From Muraenolepis orangiensis (Eukaryota; Chordata; Actinopteri; Gadiformes; Muraenolepididae): a stretch of DNA of 64,000 nucleotides. The position numbers and the translations under genes are program-made. Location of the stretch: contig CM051001.1 in NCBI GenBank assembly GCA_027704905.1, positions 21,761,060 through 21,825,059 of the forward strand, given 5' to 3'. Positions 44,501 through 57,502 of this stretch are shown here, piece by piece. The notes below the pieces were generated by a model that was not told the origin of the DNA, did not search any database, and worked only from the letters and a program-made list of their open reading frames with translations. The first letter of the stretch is position 1. Each line of letters starts with the position of its first letter.

Positions 44501-45357
44501 TCTGACCCACACAGCCTTGCCGTGTGATCGGTGCTCACAGTATCGTACGGCAGCAGACAGCCGCTTCGACGCTCAGTTGGCGACTCAGTTGTCGCCTTCT
44601 AGTTGTAGCCTTCTCACTCGCACACGAGCTGTCTGCTTCCTCCTATTACTAATGTACTCATGCCTGGCTGCTATTTCATTACCAGTTCTATACATAAATG
44701 TGTGTGCGTGTGCGTTTTCCGAAACCGTACATCTCTAGGCGCCTTTCAACAGCGGATGAGTTGAAAAATGAAAGCGTTTTCAGGTTTTTCTTTCACCGGA
44801 AGAATACTTTCTCCGGTGAACCTCGGCTCCTAAATAGTGACGCTAACCCCCCCCTCCCCTCCCCTCGCCCTCAGCTCCTCCCTCCATCTTGACATGTGAA
44901 TCATGAAGGAGCTCAGCCGTTATCACCCGCCAGCTGACAGCCACGTTCGCCACAGCCACTATTTTTAACGCTGAACTTATTAAAAAGCCGCACCGCCGCC
45001 GCCGCCGCTAATTAAGTTGTTTGTCTTTCCGAAGAAAACCGCTTTCCCGCTCCGCCCGTCGCCAAAGCTTCCGTATCGCTGTGTCATCGTGACTTCCTGC
45101 CGGCAGTCACGAGTGGCGAGATTGGAAGCCATGCTTTGGGGGCGGGGTAAAACCACGCGTCGATGCTGTGGATGTTTTCATCATTGTAATGTTTGTATAT
45201 ATAGTCATAAAGGACTCGAAGGAGGTTAACTTGTATGAGGTGGCAAAGTAGTGCCCTCCTTGACCCGGGCCCTGGGCCATCACGCTGAGGGACGGCAGGT
45301 GGATTGTCAAGGACGCCACTTCTGCTAATGCTTGTTGACATGATTGTAGAAAGAAAT
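44501..45357. other. fgf13 intron with a GC-rich patch
   Basis: 44840-45130 is C/G-rich with a (CCG)n run at 44990-45007 and scattered CpG. No exon is recognised. Confidence 0.4.
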
Positions 45358-45358
45358 A

Positions 45359-45359
<1 letters not shown>

Positions 45360-45429
<70 letters not shown>
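45360..45429. repeat. (CA)n microsatellite
   Basis: About 70 bp of CA. Confidence 0.97.
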
Positions 45430-45539
45430 ACCCAGCTGCTCAAAAGACCGCTGGTAGTCGTCACTGTCGTAGGCAAGCGTTTACGTTTTGAATGAACTGG
45501 TATCATTATAGCAGTGGACAGGGTGAAACATTTGCACAT

Positions 45540-45725
45540 GTACATATCACCCATCAGTGACTTTATTGTTCTTTTTATGTTCATTTATTTATTTTTATTG
45601 TGTTTAGTTTAGTATTTTAATAGTATTGTTCTAGAATGGCATAGAATGGAGGAATGGGGAGAAAGCATTCCATCTGTACTTCTGGCATCTGGCAAATCAA
45701 ATTATTGAATCTTAAATCTTGAACA
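45540..45725 (+). mobile_element. L2-like LINE 3' UTR fragment
   Basis: Shares CATCAGTGACTTTATTGTTC, AGCATTCCATCTGTACTT and the ATCTTGAAC-type tail with 15285-15480. 5'-truncated, non-coding. Confidence 0.65.
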
Positions 45726-45734
45726 TTGTGAAAG

Positions 45735-45800
45735 GAACCCATGGTGGTCCACGGGTTCCCTGGGACCCATGGCGGTCCACGGGTTCCCTGGAACCCATCA
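45735..45800. repeat. 28-bp tandem repeat, 2.3 copies
   Basis: ACCCATGG(T/C)GGTCCACGGG, then TTCCCTGG, twice and a partial third. Confidence 0.85.
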
Positions 45801-45966
45801 TCGGGGCGTAGAGGGAGGCTGGGTATTCTTAGCCCTGTCCTCTAAGATTGCCGCGGGGTGTACCGCCCGAGTGCCTTAACCCATTAAAATATGTCGCCAC
45901 CGTGTAGCCTAGTAGCTGTAGCACAGCATAGCTGCTCCACACACAGGATGTCTTGTGCTAATACCC

Positions 45967-46103
<137 letters not shown>

Positions 46104-46204
46104 GGGGGTGTGCGCTCGGCGCTGTAGCGTGCACCAGACCACAGCAGGGGGTCTCCCGCAGAGGGGGACCCGATTCACCCTCCTCTCTTTGTTCCTGGCA
46201 GAGA

Positions 46205-46432
46205 TGGGGTGGTGCTGGTAGTGGTGCTGGTAGTGGTGCTGGTAGTGGTGGTGGTAGTGGTGCTGGTGGTGGTGCTGGTGGTGGTGGTGGTGCTGGTAGT
46301 GGTGCTGGTAGTGGTGCTGGTAGTGGTGGTGGTGGTGGTGCTGGTAGTGGTGGTGGTAGTGGTGCTGGTGGTGGTGGTGGTGGTGGTGCTGGTAGTGGTG
46401 CTGGTAGTGGTGGTGGTGGAGGTGGTGGATGT
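46205..46432. repeat. GGTGCTGGTAGT minisatellite
   Basis: Units of GGTGCTGGTAGT mixed with GGT runs, the same sequence style as 41867-42172. Not coding. Confidence 0.95.
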
Positions 46433-46552
46433 GGGCAGACTACAAATTATTGATACTCCTTTTTTAGCACCATTATATACAGTGAATTTGTTTAGTTTCG
46501 TGCTCATTTCATTTAGACCCCAGGACTGAGGACCCTAATCGGGGTATCACCT

Positions 46553-46577
46553 GTATTTATTTATTTATTTATTTATT

Positions 46578-46608
<31 letters not shown>

Positions 46609-46617
46609 TTTTATTTA
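46553..46617. repeat. (TTTA)n microsatellite
   Basis: TTTA repeats, two phase breaks. Confidence 0.95.
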
Positions 46618-46729
46618 GAGAGTATGAAGTGAGAAGCAGTGCAATTCAGAGCATGAATTGCACGTGTGTGTGTGTGTCTGCATGTCTGCAAGAATGCATG
46701 CAGTCTAGGTCAACATGTCAGCTGTGTTT

Positions 46730-46788
46730 CTCTCTCTCTCTCACTCTCATATTTCTACTCTCTCTCGCTCTCTCTCACTCTCATATTC

Positions 46789-46862
<74 letters not shown>

Positions 46863-46990
46863 ACTCACTCACTCACTCACTCACTCACTCACTCACTCAC
46901 TCACTCACTCACTCACTCACTCACTCACTCACTCACTCACTCACTCACTCACTCACTCACTCACTCACTCTCTCTCTCTCTCTCTCTCAT
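46730..46990. repeat. (CT)n with embedded (CACT)n
   Basis: The tetramer array (46858-46968) sits inside a CT array; the same pairing occurs at 32802-32870 in the CT satellite. Confidence 0.95.
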
Positions 46991-47666
46991 ATTCATACTC
47001 TCTTTCCTCTCGCCCCTGCTCTCTGTAGCGTGGTGTGGTGTGGAGATGCTGAACCAGTTGTAGTCTAATGCAAAGAGGCATGCAGTCTATGTGGATATTT
47101 TATAGAAACAATATATATATATATATATACTGTATATATGAGAGAGACATCTCTCTCTCTCTCATATTGCTGCTATTCTCTCTTGCCCTTTAATTTTTAA
47201 AACACATGTATTCAGCTAATTTTAGCATTTTGCACAGTCACATGTAACTCGTCTCTATGTGCTCATTTGACCTACAAAGTATGAATGAAAAATGACACAC
47301 TATATAACATTCATATAACATTCACCAGACATGCCACCATCACATTCACCAGCATTCACCATCACACACGGCTTGATGCAAGATGTAAGTTAGTTAGTAA
47401 AGAGAATGCTTATGCTTCACATTGTAATCAATGAATGAATACATTTGAATCAATCGTTAATGACGACATCAATGAGGTTCTTCTTCAGCGGCTGCCGTTT
47501 CACTCGGGGGGGTTTGGGTATTATTAAAACGAGATACATATACTTCACATTGGGATCCAGCTCTCCACAGCTTCTCCTTGCTGAGAGCTACTCTGGACTG
47601 CGGTGTCCTCTGCGGTGGCTCTGCACCACATCAAAGCATTGGTGGATGGTCCTCCACCCATAGCAC

Positions 47667-47770
47667 TCCATGGGGTGTGATGGGTGGAGGGCCCTCCACC
47701 CATCGCACTCCATGGGGTGTGATGGGTGGAGGGCCCTCCACCCATCACACCCCATGGAGTGCTGCAGCCA
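47667..47770. repeat. palindromic minisatellite with a 58-bp perfect palindrome
   Basis: A 42-bp unit (GCACTCCATGGGGTGTGATG, then a GGTGGAGGGCCCTCCACCCATC part) occurs twice and ends in its own inverse. 47705-47762 is a perfect palindrome of 29+29 bp, centred on GGGCCC. Confidence 0.95.
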
Positions 47771-47953
47771 AAGCTCCTGTCCTCTTTTGTCAGATGTATC
47801 TCTGACCTGCTGCAGCCCACGGGGCCCAGGAGGCTCTTGACATTATCAGCCCCTTTTTTTTGGGTCATTTTGTGATCACCAACAACAATATTTCAGCATT
47901 GGTTTTACCTTCCCTGGTACCAAGGTCTGTTTTTTTTTGTATGTGTTTGTGTG

Positions 47954-47989
47954 TGGCCAGCATTTAGCTGGCCAGCTAAATGCTGGCCA
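47954..47989. repeat. 36-bp perfect palindrome
   Basis: Arms TGGCCAGCATTTAGCTGG and its exact complement; a further partial copy follows to 47998. Confidence 0.95.
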
Positions 47990-48098
47990 GCTAAATGCCT
48001 GCTACAGAAGTACTTTGAAACAATCCTCACACCCAACCATCATATCCACTCGGTATGGCTCTTGATCACTCACTATCACTACACATCACTACGACGGC

Positions 48099-48370
48099 GT
48101 TAGTGTGTGTGTGTGTGTTGTAGGTGTGTGTGTGTGTGTAGGTGTGTGTGCTGTAGGTGTGTGTGTGTGACAGAGAAGGTGTGTATGTGTGCGTTTGTGT
48201 GCATCTGTTAAGTGTACGAGTGTGTCTGTCGTTTTTGTGTGTTCGTGTGTGTGTGTCTGTCTGTGAGAGAGAGAAAGTGTGTGTGTGTGTGTCTGTGTGT
48301 GTCTGTCTGTGAGAGAGAGAGGGTGTGTGTGCGTTTCTGTGCATCTGTTTAGTGTACGAGTGTGCCTTTT

Positions 48371-48450
<80 letters not shown>
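48099..48450. repeat. TG-rich compound array
   Basis: Imperfect repeats containing CTGTCTGTGAGAGAGAG and GTGTGCGTTTNTGTGCATCT twice each, ending in pure (TG)n at 48380-48449. Confidence 0.9.
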
Positions 48451-48974
48451 TGTGTCGAAGGGGTTCATTGACGCACACATTTCACACTGTCAAACTTTGC
48501 GCAGGCCCCCCTATAGTCAACAAGCCCATAATAGTCCTGGCCCAGCGGTGTTCTGTGCTGTGCCTTGCTCTTATAGAGTGCTAATAGGCGTTGGACAGAG
48601 GCCGCTAGGCCGCTACTAGCCTGAGCGCGGCGGGGGAAAAGACATTCAAGGGGGCTGCCGTTAAACCATCCGCTCGCATAATGAAACGCTGCTGCGCCGC
48701 TGACAGGCTACTCCATCAACTCTCCCTTTTAACCCCTTAGCGGCTGCAGCCTCTGCTTATCGTAGCACAACACACATCACTCAGCCGTTCCATTAGCCAC
48801 GGGGGCTTACAGCGCTGATTTAGTAGCCCGGCCCAGCGCGGCAGCCGCGCCACGTTGTCAAACAATGACACCGCTCAAATTGACCTGACCTGTGTACTTG
48901 TTTCCTTCTGTGACGGTTGGCAGTACGCAATCGTCTGATAACCACTAACACATTGTACTGTCAGTTACCTGAGC

Positions 48975-49115
48975 ACTGGTTCTGCTCCAGGAGGAAAGTG
49001 TTGAGGAAGCAGAGTATGATTTCTGGTGACTAGTAGTTATCTTGCCTACTGACAGTATGTTGAATGCACCTTTTGTAAGTCGCATTCGGACAAAAGAGTC
49101 TGCTAAATGACTGTC
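48975..49115 (+). repeat. interspersed fish repeat, forward copy
   Basis: CTGAGCACTGGTTCTG, TTCTGGTGAC and the tail GTAAGTCGC..AGTCTGCTAAATGACTG pair with the reversed copy at 57914-58075. The TCTGCTAAATGACT tail is very common in teleost DNA. Confidence 0.65.
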
Positions 49116-49249
49116 ATGTAGCTTGATGGCTCATGTGTTTAGCTCGTTTGGTGACGACGCAATCAGTTGTCACGAGCGCGGTTGCCACCTTTTGAAGGAG
49201 AGGAACTGCTGCGTTGTGGAATATAATGCACAATACTAGGCTACAATAC

Positions 49250-49340
49250 AACCGGAACCGCCAATAGACACAGGAAAACAGCTTTCTATGGCTTATCGCC
49301 ACGTCAATGGGGATCAAACCCACGGGTTACCAAGCCAATA
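49250..49340 (-). repeat. possible tRNA-like SINE fragment
   Basis: The minus strand has GGTTTGATCC (complement 49311-49320) preceded by a weak box A-like TTGGCTTGGTAACCC. Weak. Confidence 0.25.
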
Positions 49341-49813
49341 ATACCTTTTTTGAGAAATGATCTTCTTTTATTGTATAACACATCAGAACTTGACAAACTG
49401 CACATTCATGTTGTATTTGAGCCACACATAACATGTGTGGCTCAAGTAACACCAATCATACTAAGGACAATTCAGGGTTAATTCAGAGGGAGAGAGAGGG
49501 ACTTTGTATAACCACCATCCTTAGGACGATGCTTTACTGTTACCTTACCCAAAAATATCCACTCTGCTATTCACACGGAAGCATGCGGTGAAGCAGCGCT
49601 TCCTCGAGCACCCCCGAAAAGATAACGGGAAGCGCTGAGTCATGTGAGGATGCTGTCGCATCTCCTACCTGTCATCCCCACCCCCAGCGCTCTCTGGCAC
49701 AGGTCTAATTGATGCCTGGCCCCACCCCCTCCCCGTCCTCTCTCCTCCTCTCCGCTCCTCCCCTCCTGGGGGGGATGCTCATCTCATCTTCAGGCTTCGC
49801 TGACTCGTCTACC

Positions 49814-49876
49814 CCCCACCACCACCACCACCACCACCACCATCACCACCACCACCACCATCACCACCACCATCAA
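49814..49876. repeat. (CCA)n trinucleotide array
   Basis: CCA/CCATCA repeats. The His-rich frame across it is a repeat translation. Confidence 0.95.
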
Positions 49877-50364
49877 CTCAGCTTGAACCCTTGGGCGATC
49901 ACCAGTTGGTCACATGACCTACGGTGACATTGCCCATCAACCCTGTCTGTGGACCAGTTGCATTTTTTTGCCTTTTTTGTGTCTGCCATCTTGCGTACAC
50001 AAACATGCGTGTGCGTTCCGACTCGGCGACGATGGTCTCAACATGACACCAGGGAGAAGAGCCCGCGGTGCACTGGGAGTGTTCGTACGCCAGTGTTAGC
50101 GGTTTAGGTGGGCAGGAGAGATGTTGTCATCTCTCCTCAGCTGAGCTCCCAAAAATAACAGGCCCTCTGGGCACAGACTGGCAGAGCCGACAATCAACAG
50201 CCAGACCCAGAACAGCTCGGCCCAGATTAGATGTGATCAGGCCAGCCCAGTTAGGCGCAACGCTGCTGCCCCTTCATAACCTGGCCAAGTCAAATATATT
50301 CCACTGAACTGAATCAATGGGGGATTGTCTGTCTCATGGTATTCTGCTCAGCGGGGATGGGATA

Positions 50365-50480
50365 TAATTAGCGTGGTTCGGTTGTTTGACTCCCAGCTGA
50401 AAGGTTTTTGGTTTGAACCCCACTGTCTGAATTCTACATGTCCAATAGTAAATGTACCACAGCCCAGCCTATAAGAAGGC
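50365..50480 (+). repeat. tRNA-like SINE head
   Basis: TAGCGTGGTTCGGTTG (box A-like) and GGTTTGAACCC (box B) with suitable spacing; no cloverleaf completion. Confidence 0.45.
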
Positions 50481-50627
50481 TAGATGCAGCCTGGGCCTTG
50501 CCAGATCACTCACTTCTTGTGTGGGACCAGTGGTCTTAATGAGCGTGCTCTTCAGTTCAGCCTAGTGTCACTGGTGAGGCTCCTGGTGTGAAACTGGCAG
50601 GGGAGTTAGGATTAACGCTTTGCACTG

Positions 50628-51006
<379 letters not shown>

Positions 51007-51257
51007 TAACTCTCATGTCTCTCTCCCCCACCCTCACACTGGTAAGTCAGCATGAAGTGTCGGGGGAGGCGGTTTCTGACACAAGAGCTAACCGACACAG
51101 AGAGGTGTTTAAGTCTCTCGCGGCTGCCCCCTTGTCTGCCCCATCTAGGTCATAATGTAGGCTAGTATACCAGATCTTACGTGGCACTCAAAACATGCTG
51201 GACAAAGTAAATACCAAAAGCTCCTCTCGCATTTCTGCTTTCATATTAACCGTCATA

Positions 51258-51467
51258 AGTCTGTTAGGACTTGGCTTGGGAACCGGAAGGTCGCCGGTTC
51301 AAGTCCCCAAACACCTGGTGCACTTTGAGCAAGGCACCGTACCCCTACACCGCTCCCCGGGCGCTGTGTATACAATAGCTGCCCAATGCTCCTTAATACT
51401 AGGATGGGTTAACTGCAGAGAAACAAATGTCACAGTGTGTTTACATGCATGTGACCAATAAAGAGAT
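51258..51467 (+). repeat. tRNA-derived SINE
   Basis: Box B GGTTCAAGTCC (51296-51306), body CACCGCTCCCCGGGCGCTGT and tail GTGACCAATAAAGAG match the element at 133-373. The head is slightly truncated. Confidence 0.65.
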
Positions 51468-52928
51468 TTAGATAAAAAAAAAATCAAATATATATACTGT
51501 ATATTTATATATAGATATAATTATATATATACTAATACTGTGGATCTGTGTATCACATTCCCTACCACACACCTATCCTCGGCTGCATTCCAGCTCGGTT
51601 GGCAAGCAATAGCAAAAATGTATGGGTGTGTTGTTGAGTTCATTCTCACCTCTCTATAAACCCCCCCCCCCCCCCCCCCCCCTTTTTTCGTGAAATATTC
51701 ATAAAGCAGGATCTAAATTGGAAGTAGGTGACGGAATCTAAGCTATTTGTGGAGCGTCTGAAGATAAACAAATAATACATTTTTCATGTCAGTGTCAGTT
51801 GTGATTTTAATATTGTCTCTCTCTCCCCCCCCCCCCCCACCCACACACACACACACACACACCCTGTGAGAGCGAGAACTTTTCCCGTGAGAGAGAAACA
51901 CAGATTTGAGACAAACCCTGAGGTCTGGTCTCCTATTTTTAGACTAGACCTCAGGGAGTGAAGGTATATTTACTTTTAGAGTTACTGACTTTATGGGGAA
52001 TGTTTCTAGCTCTCTCTCATGCAATGTTAATGGGAGAGGCTGGTCAAGGTTGTCCATGCTGTTGAAAAGCATTTGAAAGAGCTGATTGTAAGAGCTCTGT
52101 TTAACGCCATGCGTCTTTGGGAACGCCACGTATCGATCTAACGCGTGCGCTTCACGTGGTTTCTTTCAGCACCTGCACTATAGTATACATTCATTGTATT
52201 TTCTGCTGCGTTGACACAATATCGCAAGACCATTTTGAACGATTTCATTGTGCCTCCCCCTTCTGGACAGTTCAAACTCAGCCGTGAGTGGGGATTTCAA
52301 ATAACTGAGCCCCTATCATTTCATGGACATGTGACATGTGGTCAGTTTCAAATAACGGAACCTATTTTAATGTTTTAAATGTTTGCAGTCAGTCAGTCAG
52401 TTAGCTGGCATGGCGGTGGTCAGCTCGTGGTTTCATTTCAGCATTGAAGAATCAGGTGCTCACACTTAGTGGGGCTCCTCATTTTATAGTGGGTTTGTTT
52501 GTTTATGTTTTGTTTGTGCGTGTGTGTGTGTGTATGTGTGTGTGTGTGACATGTCGGAGCCGGCATCATGCTTTTAATCAACCCCGGAGGGGGGGTGGGT
52601 GTTAGCGCCGGCCGAAGATTCTTCTGTCCAAGTGTGATGATGTGATATGAGTTAAGGACCAGAGCAGCCTGGTAACTCGCCGAGGAAATAGCTCTTTGAT
52701 CTTGTCACAGGGGTGACGTTCATTAATTTCGGCTATATATAGTTCTGTGTTGATCTTATGATGCTTTGTCTTGATTGATAGATTTTATTTTTCTTGAAAC
52801 TAAAACATACGTATATATACAGTATATAACTGTTGTTTTGGGCTTCCGTTGATTACCCATAAGATATAACACTTTGCGTCTCAGATGTTTCTCCCTGTCC
52901 CCTAAACACCAAACTTCATCTCTGTCTA
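51468..52928. other. fgf13 intron, unassigned
   Basis: AT runs near 51488-51530, C runs at 51661-51682 and 51826-51838, a short (GT)n near 52519-52548. No gene recognised. Confidence 0.45.
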
Positions 52929-53122
52929 TGCCTCTCATCTATCCCTCATCTGTCTCTCATCTATCTCTCATCTGTCTCTCATCTATCCCTCATCTGTCTC
53001 TCATCTATCTCTCATCTGTCTCTCATCTATCCCTCATCTGTCTCTCATCTATCTCTCATCTGTCTCTCATCTATCCCTCATCTGTCTCTCATCTATCCCT
53101 CATCTGTCTCTCATCTCTCCCT
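52929..53122. repeat. 22-bp minisatellite (ATCTATCTCTCATCTGTCTC type)
   Basis: About nine regular units alternating CTATC and CTGTC; open in one frame only because the unit lacks stops. Confidence 0.95.
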
Positions 53123-53180
53123 CCCTCTGCTCCCGAATGACCAAGGCTAACCCTGAACGACAGCTCCCATAACATCTCCC

Positions 53181-53314
53181 GCGGTCAAAGGTCACCAGGT
53201 AAACCAGACCTCTGGCGGTCAAAGGTCACCAGGTAAACCAGACCTCTGGCGGTCAAAGGTCACCAGGTAAACCAGACCTCTGGCGGTCAAAGGTCACCAG
53301 GTAAACCAGACCTT
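53181..53314. repeat. 34-bp minisatellite, four copies, each with a DR1 nuclear-receptor site
   Basis: The unit GCGGTCAAAGGTCACCAGGT, then AAACCAGACCTCTG, repeats at 53181, 53215, 53249 and 53283. Each holds CGGTCAAAGGTCA, an almost perfect DR1 (two AGGTCA half-sites, 1-nt spacer), as bound by HNF4, COUP-TF or PPAR-RXR. Confidence 0.9.
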
Positions 53315-54204
53315 TGCCGGGTTGTCGGAGCTCCCAAACGCTGCTTCTCTCTTATGCCTCTAGATTCTGTCCTCGTTGTGTGGCCACGCTTAGACGCGTG
53401 CGTCCCGTCATCACGCGACGGTCACTACGCCGTACAACACCCACCAGCAACCTTTAAGATAAACATTGGTAACCAGAAACCCGAGACACACAGAGACCAA
53501 GCAAGGTGACCAAAGGTGCTTTATGTCCTGACATGCTGTCTCTGGGGGGGGGGGGGGGGGGTGGGGGTGAGGGTTTATGGCCTCCAGTTCTAATGGAGTG
53601 TTTTTTATGTGCTTCAGGTCATAAGAAGGACAACCGCTAATGCAATTGAGTGGGTTCGGGCTGATCCTGGAGCACAGCACAGCCATGTCTTGCGTACGCT
53701 TGCCCCGCTTCCCGTAGTGTGGGGATTTATATTATATATATATACAGTATATATATATTGTAATATCGTAATTGACGCTCCCTTGGGCATAGCGCTGGCG
53801 TGATGTTTTTGTTAAGGGTTGAACAGTGGATCAGCTTCACAGTCATTTGTTTGGTAGAGGTCATGATCTCCGGACCTACACGACATGCTGCGTATATGGT
53901 AGGTCGTACGTCTCTCTGGGGGAAGGTTAGACTCCACCACCCGAAACAAATTAATGGGTCCATGCCACGCTATTGCCCCATGGGCACCTGTGAAATTAAA
54001 GTGCCGTATAATGAATTCACGTGTGGATGTTTTTCTAATTTGAATCGCAGATTGGCAAAAGTTTAAAAGTTCCCTCCCACAACCTTTGTGCATTATGGAT
54101 AAGACCTCTATATACAATTACACAACTTTTTAGGATTTAGAATAGCTTACTGAACGGTTCACTTTATGTAACACTGTCACTTACGTGCATCGTTTAAACA
54201 TTGA
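53315..54204. other. fgf13 intron, unassigned
   Basis: A G run at 53546-53563 and a TA stretch around 53728-53758. The open frames on both strands near 53800-54117 have no recognisable features. Confidence 0.4.
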
Positions 54205-54335
54205 AGATGAACAGCACACACCAAAAAGTCCCCTTGATTCGGATTCGGATCCGGATCAAACTAAAATGTATTAATTGTCCGATTCTCTCCATAACTTTTT
54301 GAGTTATCTTGCTAACAGACAAACAGCCAACAGTC
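54205..54335 (+). repeat. interspersed repeat copy (same family as 8185-8335)
   Basis: Begins CACACACCAAAAAGTCCCCT and ends CTTTTTGAGTTATCTTGCTA, ACAGACAAACAGCC. Confidence 0.55.
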
Positions 54336-55600
54336 ATGCCATTTCTGTCTATCGTTGTTAGACTAAGGTTTACTGTTGATACATCTTCATCGAAAGGGAC
54401 ATTAGGTCCTGTGTGCCTGCAAACACAATAACAAACAGAAACACAGAAATGGATGCTGTATGAACAAACCCCATCTGTGCCCGGATAGCTGCTATGGGGT
54501 AAGCTAAAGTGTCTGCAGTCTGGCGGTGGGTTTAAAGAGGCTAGTACTATTAGAGATTTGACCCATGAAGTGGAGTTCAGAGCACATTAGTCTCCGCAAA
54601 ATGGCTATCTGGAACAGTATAATGTCATTGCAGACAATTTTGGTCTCCAGGCTTCGGTCCTTCCCTCTAAAGTGCAAGGGGTGGTGGTCTCTGTTGTTTG
54701 ATATCCTTTTAGCTTTCATAACAATCTTTTTTTATGTTTGCTGAGCTCCTCGAACAATGAATACTATTTTGTCAATTTACAGACTTTTGCGGACAATGCC
54801 GGGAGTCCAAACTGTCCTTTATACCATCCTACCTTCTAGGCTATCCTGCCCCCCCCGATGGGTATGCTGCAAAGACGCTGTATTGATGCAAAGAGGACAC
54901 ACACATCCAGCCAATGTATTCCTCGCTCCAATGCTTGTTTAGCATGAATCACCCAGCAGGTCTCCAGGGAAACCGATAATCGGAGACAGCCAGGCCTCTC
55001 TCAGACACCAATCTGTTGGCCCCAATCACCGCCTAATCAACAAATAGCTAGTGAAGCAGATAACTATGATGTAGTGCTTAATTCGTAAGTGCGTCTCCAT
55101 TAGACGGTTATTGACCAGCGCTGATGTTTCCCATACCCCTCGGGATAGACACGCACACCTCCGAGATCCCTGCAGCGTCGTGGTGTGTTACTATTATGTC
55201 ATGGTGGTTATCAGCCATCTGATTTTGTCTTAATTCAGCACCATCCATCCATCCAACCGTTCATCCATCCATCAACCTGAGTGTGCCGCTGAGCCTGACT
55301 TTAACTTTTAACCCCCAAAGCCACAGTCAGTGCGGAGGGAATGTGAGTAATGTCAAATGTGTAGTACGAATGTCTCGTTATATATACACACACAGATGAA
55401 GCCATTTCAATCCAGAGGTCAGGTAATGGTAAATTGTTCAAACTATTTCAACAGGCCACTACAGGATAATGCACTCCACTGGTAGCTGTGGCTGCGTCCT
55501 TTGAATCCTAACCAACCTACCCAGATTAAAGCAATGCCTTTTCAAAGACGTGGTCCACCGTTTCTTGTCTTGTCAAGAATAGGTTACACCAAACATCAAC
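54336..55600. other. fgf13 intron, unassigned
   Basis: A short ATCC tetramer run at 55242-55273. Nothing else recognised. Confidence 0.45.
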
Positions 55601-55794
55601 ATACACCACCACCACCACCACCACCACCACCAGTACCACCACCACCAGTACCACCACCACCAGTACCACCATCACCACCACCACCACCACCACCACCAGT
55701 ACCACCATCACCACCAGTACCACCATCACCACCACCACCACTACCACCACCACCATCACCACCATCACCACCACTACTACCACCAGCAGCAGCT
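55601..55794. repeat. (CCA)n trinucleotide array
   Basis: CCACCAGTACCACC and CCATCACCACC variants. The Pro-rich and Val-rich frames are artefacts. Confidence 0.95.
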
Positions 55795-56032
55795 CACTAT
55801 ATATAGTAACGGTGTGCTATTTCAATCGGTGCCTGGCGGTGTGTGAGGGGGTTGCCAGTGTATGTTGAGCGTGGGCGGATAGACGATGTTGACTAAAGCG
55901 GGCGCATTAGGCGGTTCCTGTGTAATTGTAATCCGTCCGATCAGATTCCCCGTCAGCAGCTCATAGTGAACCTAGCTTTGAGCTGAGCTGGCTCCCTCAC
56001 ACGCTCACGGCACCAGCTAACACACACTGACG

Positions 56033-56035
<3 letters not shown>

Positions 56036-56107
<72 letters not shown>
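56036..56107. repeat. (CA)n microsatellite
   Basis: About 70 bp CA with a CGCGCG start. Confidence 0.95.
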
Positions 56108-56110
<3 letters not shown>

Positions 56111-56573
56111 GTTATTCGTCTTTCATATTCATGCCATTGGAACTGTTTACAGTTCAAAAACAGGTTTTTAATTGGACAAAGCTTCATCCATTTCCACAAA
56201 TGAGTTTTCTTCTGTAGAATATCTCCGTAACAGAACAGGAAAGAAGGCAGAACCCCAACCCTTGCAGTTCCGGGTTTCCGGACTCTATGCCGTCTTCCCA
56301 CTCCCAAAGTTCTGCTTTAACATAGTAGGACTACTGCATCTGAGATTAGTTAAGACACAACATTTCAATGTTTAAGAAAGCTGATGATGCAAACGTTGCA
56401 ATACACACAATTTGACCAGCCGGAGATCTATCAGACCTACATCTATTCATGTGTACACGTAAGCATGAAGCCAATCATAGCACCATCACTGTGATCTTGA
56501 TCAGTCCCCAACAGTAAAGCTAACCAAAATGACCCAGACCATAACCAAAAGTTCACGCAGATGTTGACCTTTG

Positions 56574-56575
<2 letters not shown>

Positions 56576-56635
<60 letters not shown>
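56576..56635. repeat. (CT)n microsatellite
   Basis: About 58 bp pure CT. Confidence 0.95.
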
Positions 56636-56638
<3 letters not shown>

Positions 56639-56768
56639 GGTAGAAGTGGCTGTTTGCTCAGCTCTCTTTTCTAAGGCATTCATAAAATATATACAGCTAC
56701 ATGTCTTGATGGCCCGGCTGCATTATTAATTCCCTGCATTATTAATGCCATTATTAACTAAATCCTCA

Positions 56769-56845
56769 CCTCTCTCTCTCTCTCTTACTCTATGTCTCTT
56801 TCACTCTCACTCACTGTCTGTCTCTCTCTTTTCAGTGTGTGTGAG

Positions 56846-56920
<75 letters not shown>
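56769..56920. repeat. (CT)n-rich array
   Basis: An interrupted then pure CT tract (pure from about 56850). Confidence 0.93.
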
Positions 56921-56922
<2 letters not shown>

Positions 56923-57176
56923 TAATAATATATCTAGACAGTACATTTACACGGTATGTAGATATAGATATCTCATTTTTTCCAACAACCTTATCACACA
57001 TACAACCATGCAGATATATATCTGATAAAAAAAGTTACCTGTTTTAAAGAAGGCCAGAAGTGTTCCATATAATGTTGTTGAGTGATATTAATAACAGTTG
57101 TTCCTACTTTCCTTCTTTCTCTACCTTCTTGATCATTCCCTCAATGTAGGACTAACCCCACCAACGGTCACCTTCA

Positions 57177-57309
<133 letters not shown>

Positions 57310-57502
57310 GTTTGACATAATGGGGCTGTGGTGAAGAATGCTAAGAAGACTTAAGGGGGCCATGTTTTTCTGTCCTCCCCAATAGTTGATGAATGTCCAT
57401 AATCATAGAGTTGACTCCTTATGTGTTTATTTATCAGGTGGTTCCATTTCCAAGGGAAATGCGGATTAGATTTGCCCTGGTAACTTATTGACCCCAGAAG
57501 TA

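Noticed and set aside
52929..53314. CRISPR-like regular spacing in the two minisatellites
   Set aside because: Head-to-tail units without unique spacers, in a vertebrate genome.
53800..54117. Overlapping 88- and 101-codon frames on opposite strands
   Set aside because: No family resemblance, no splice or promoter context.
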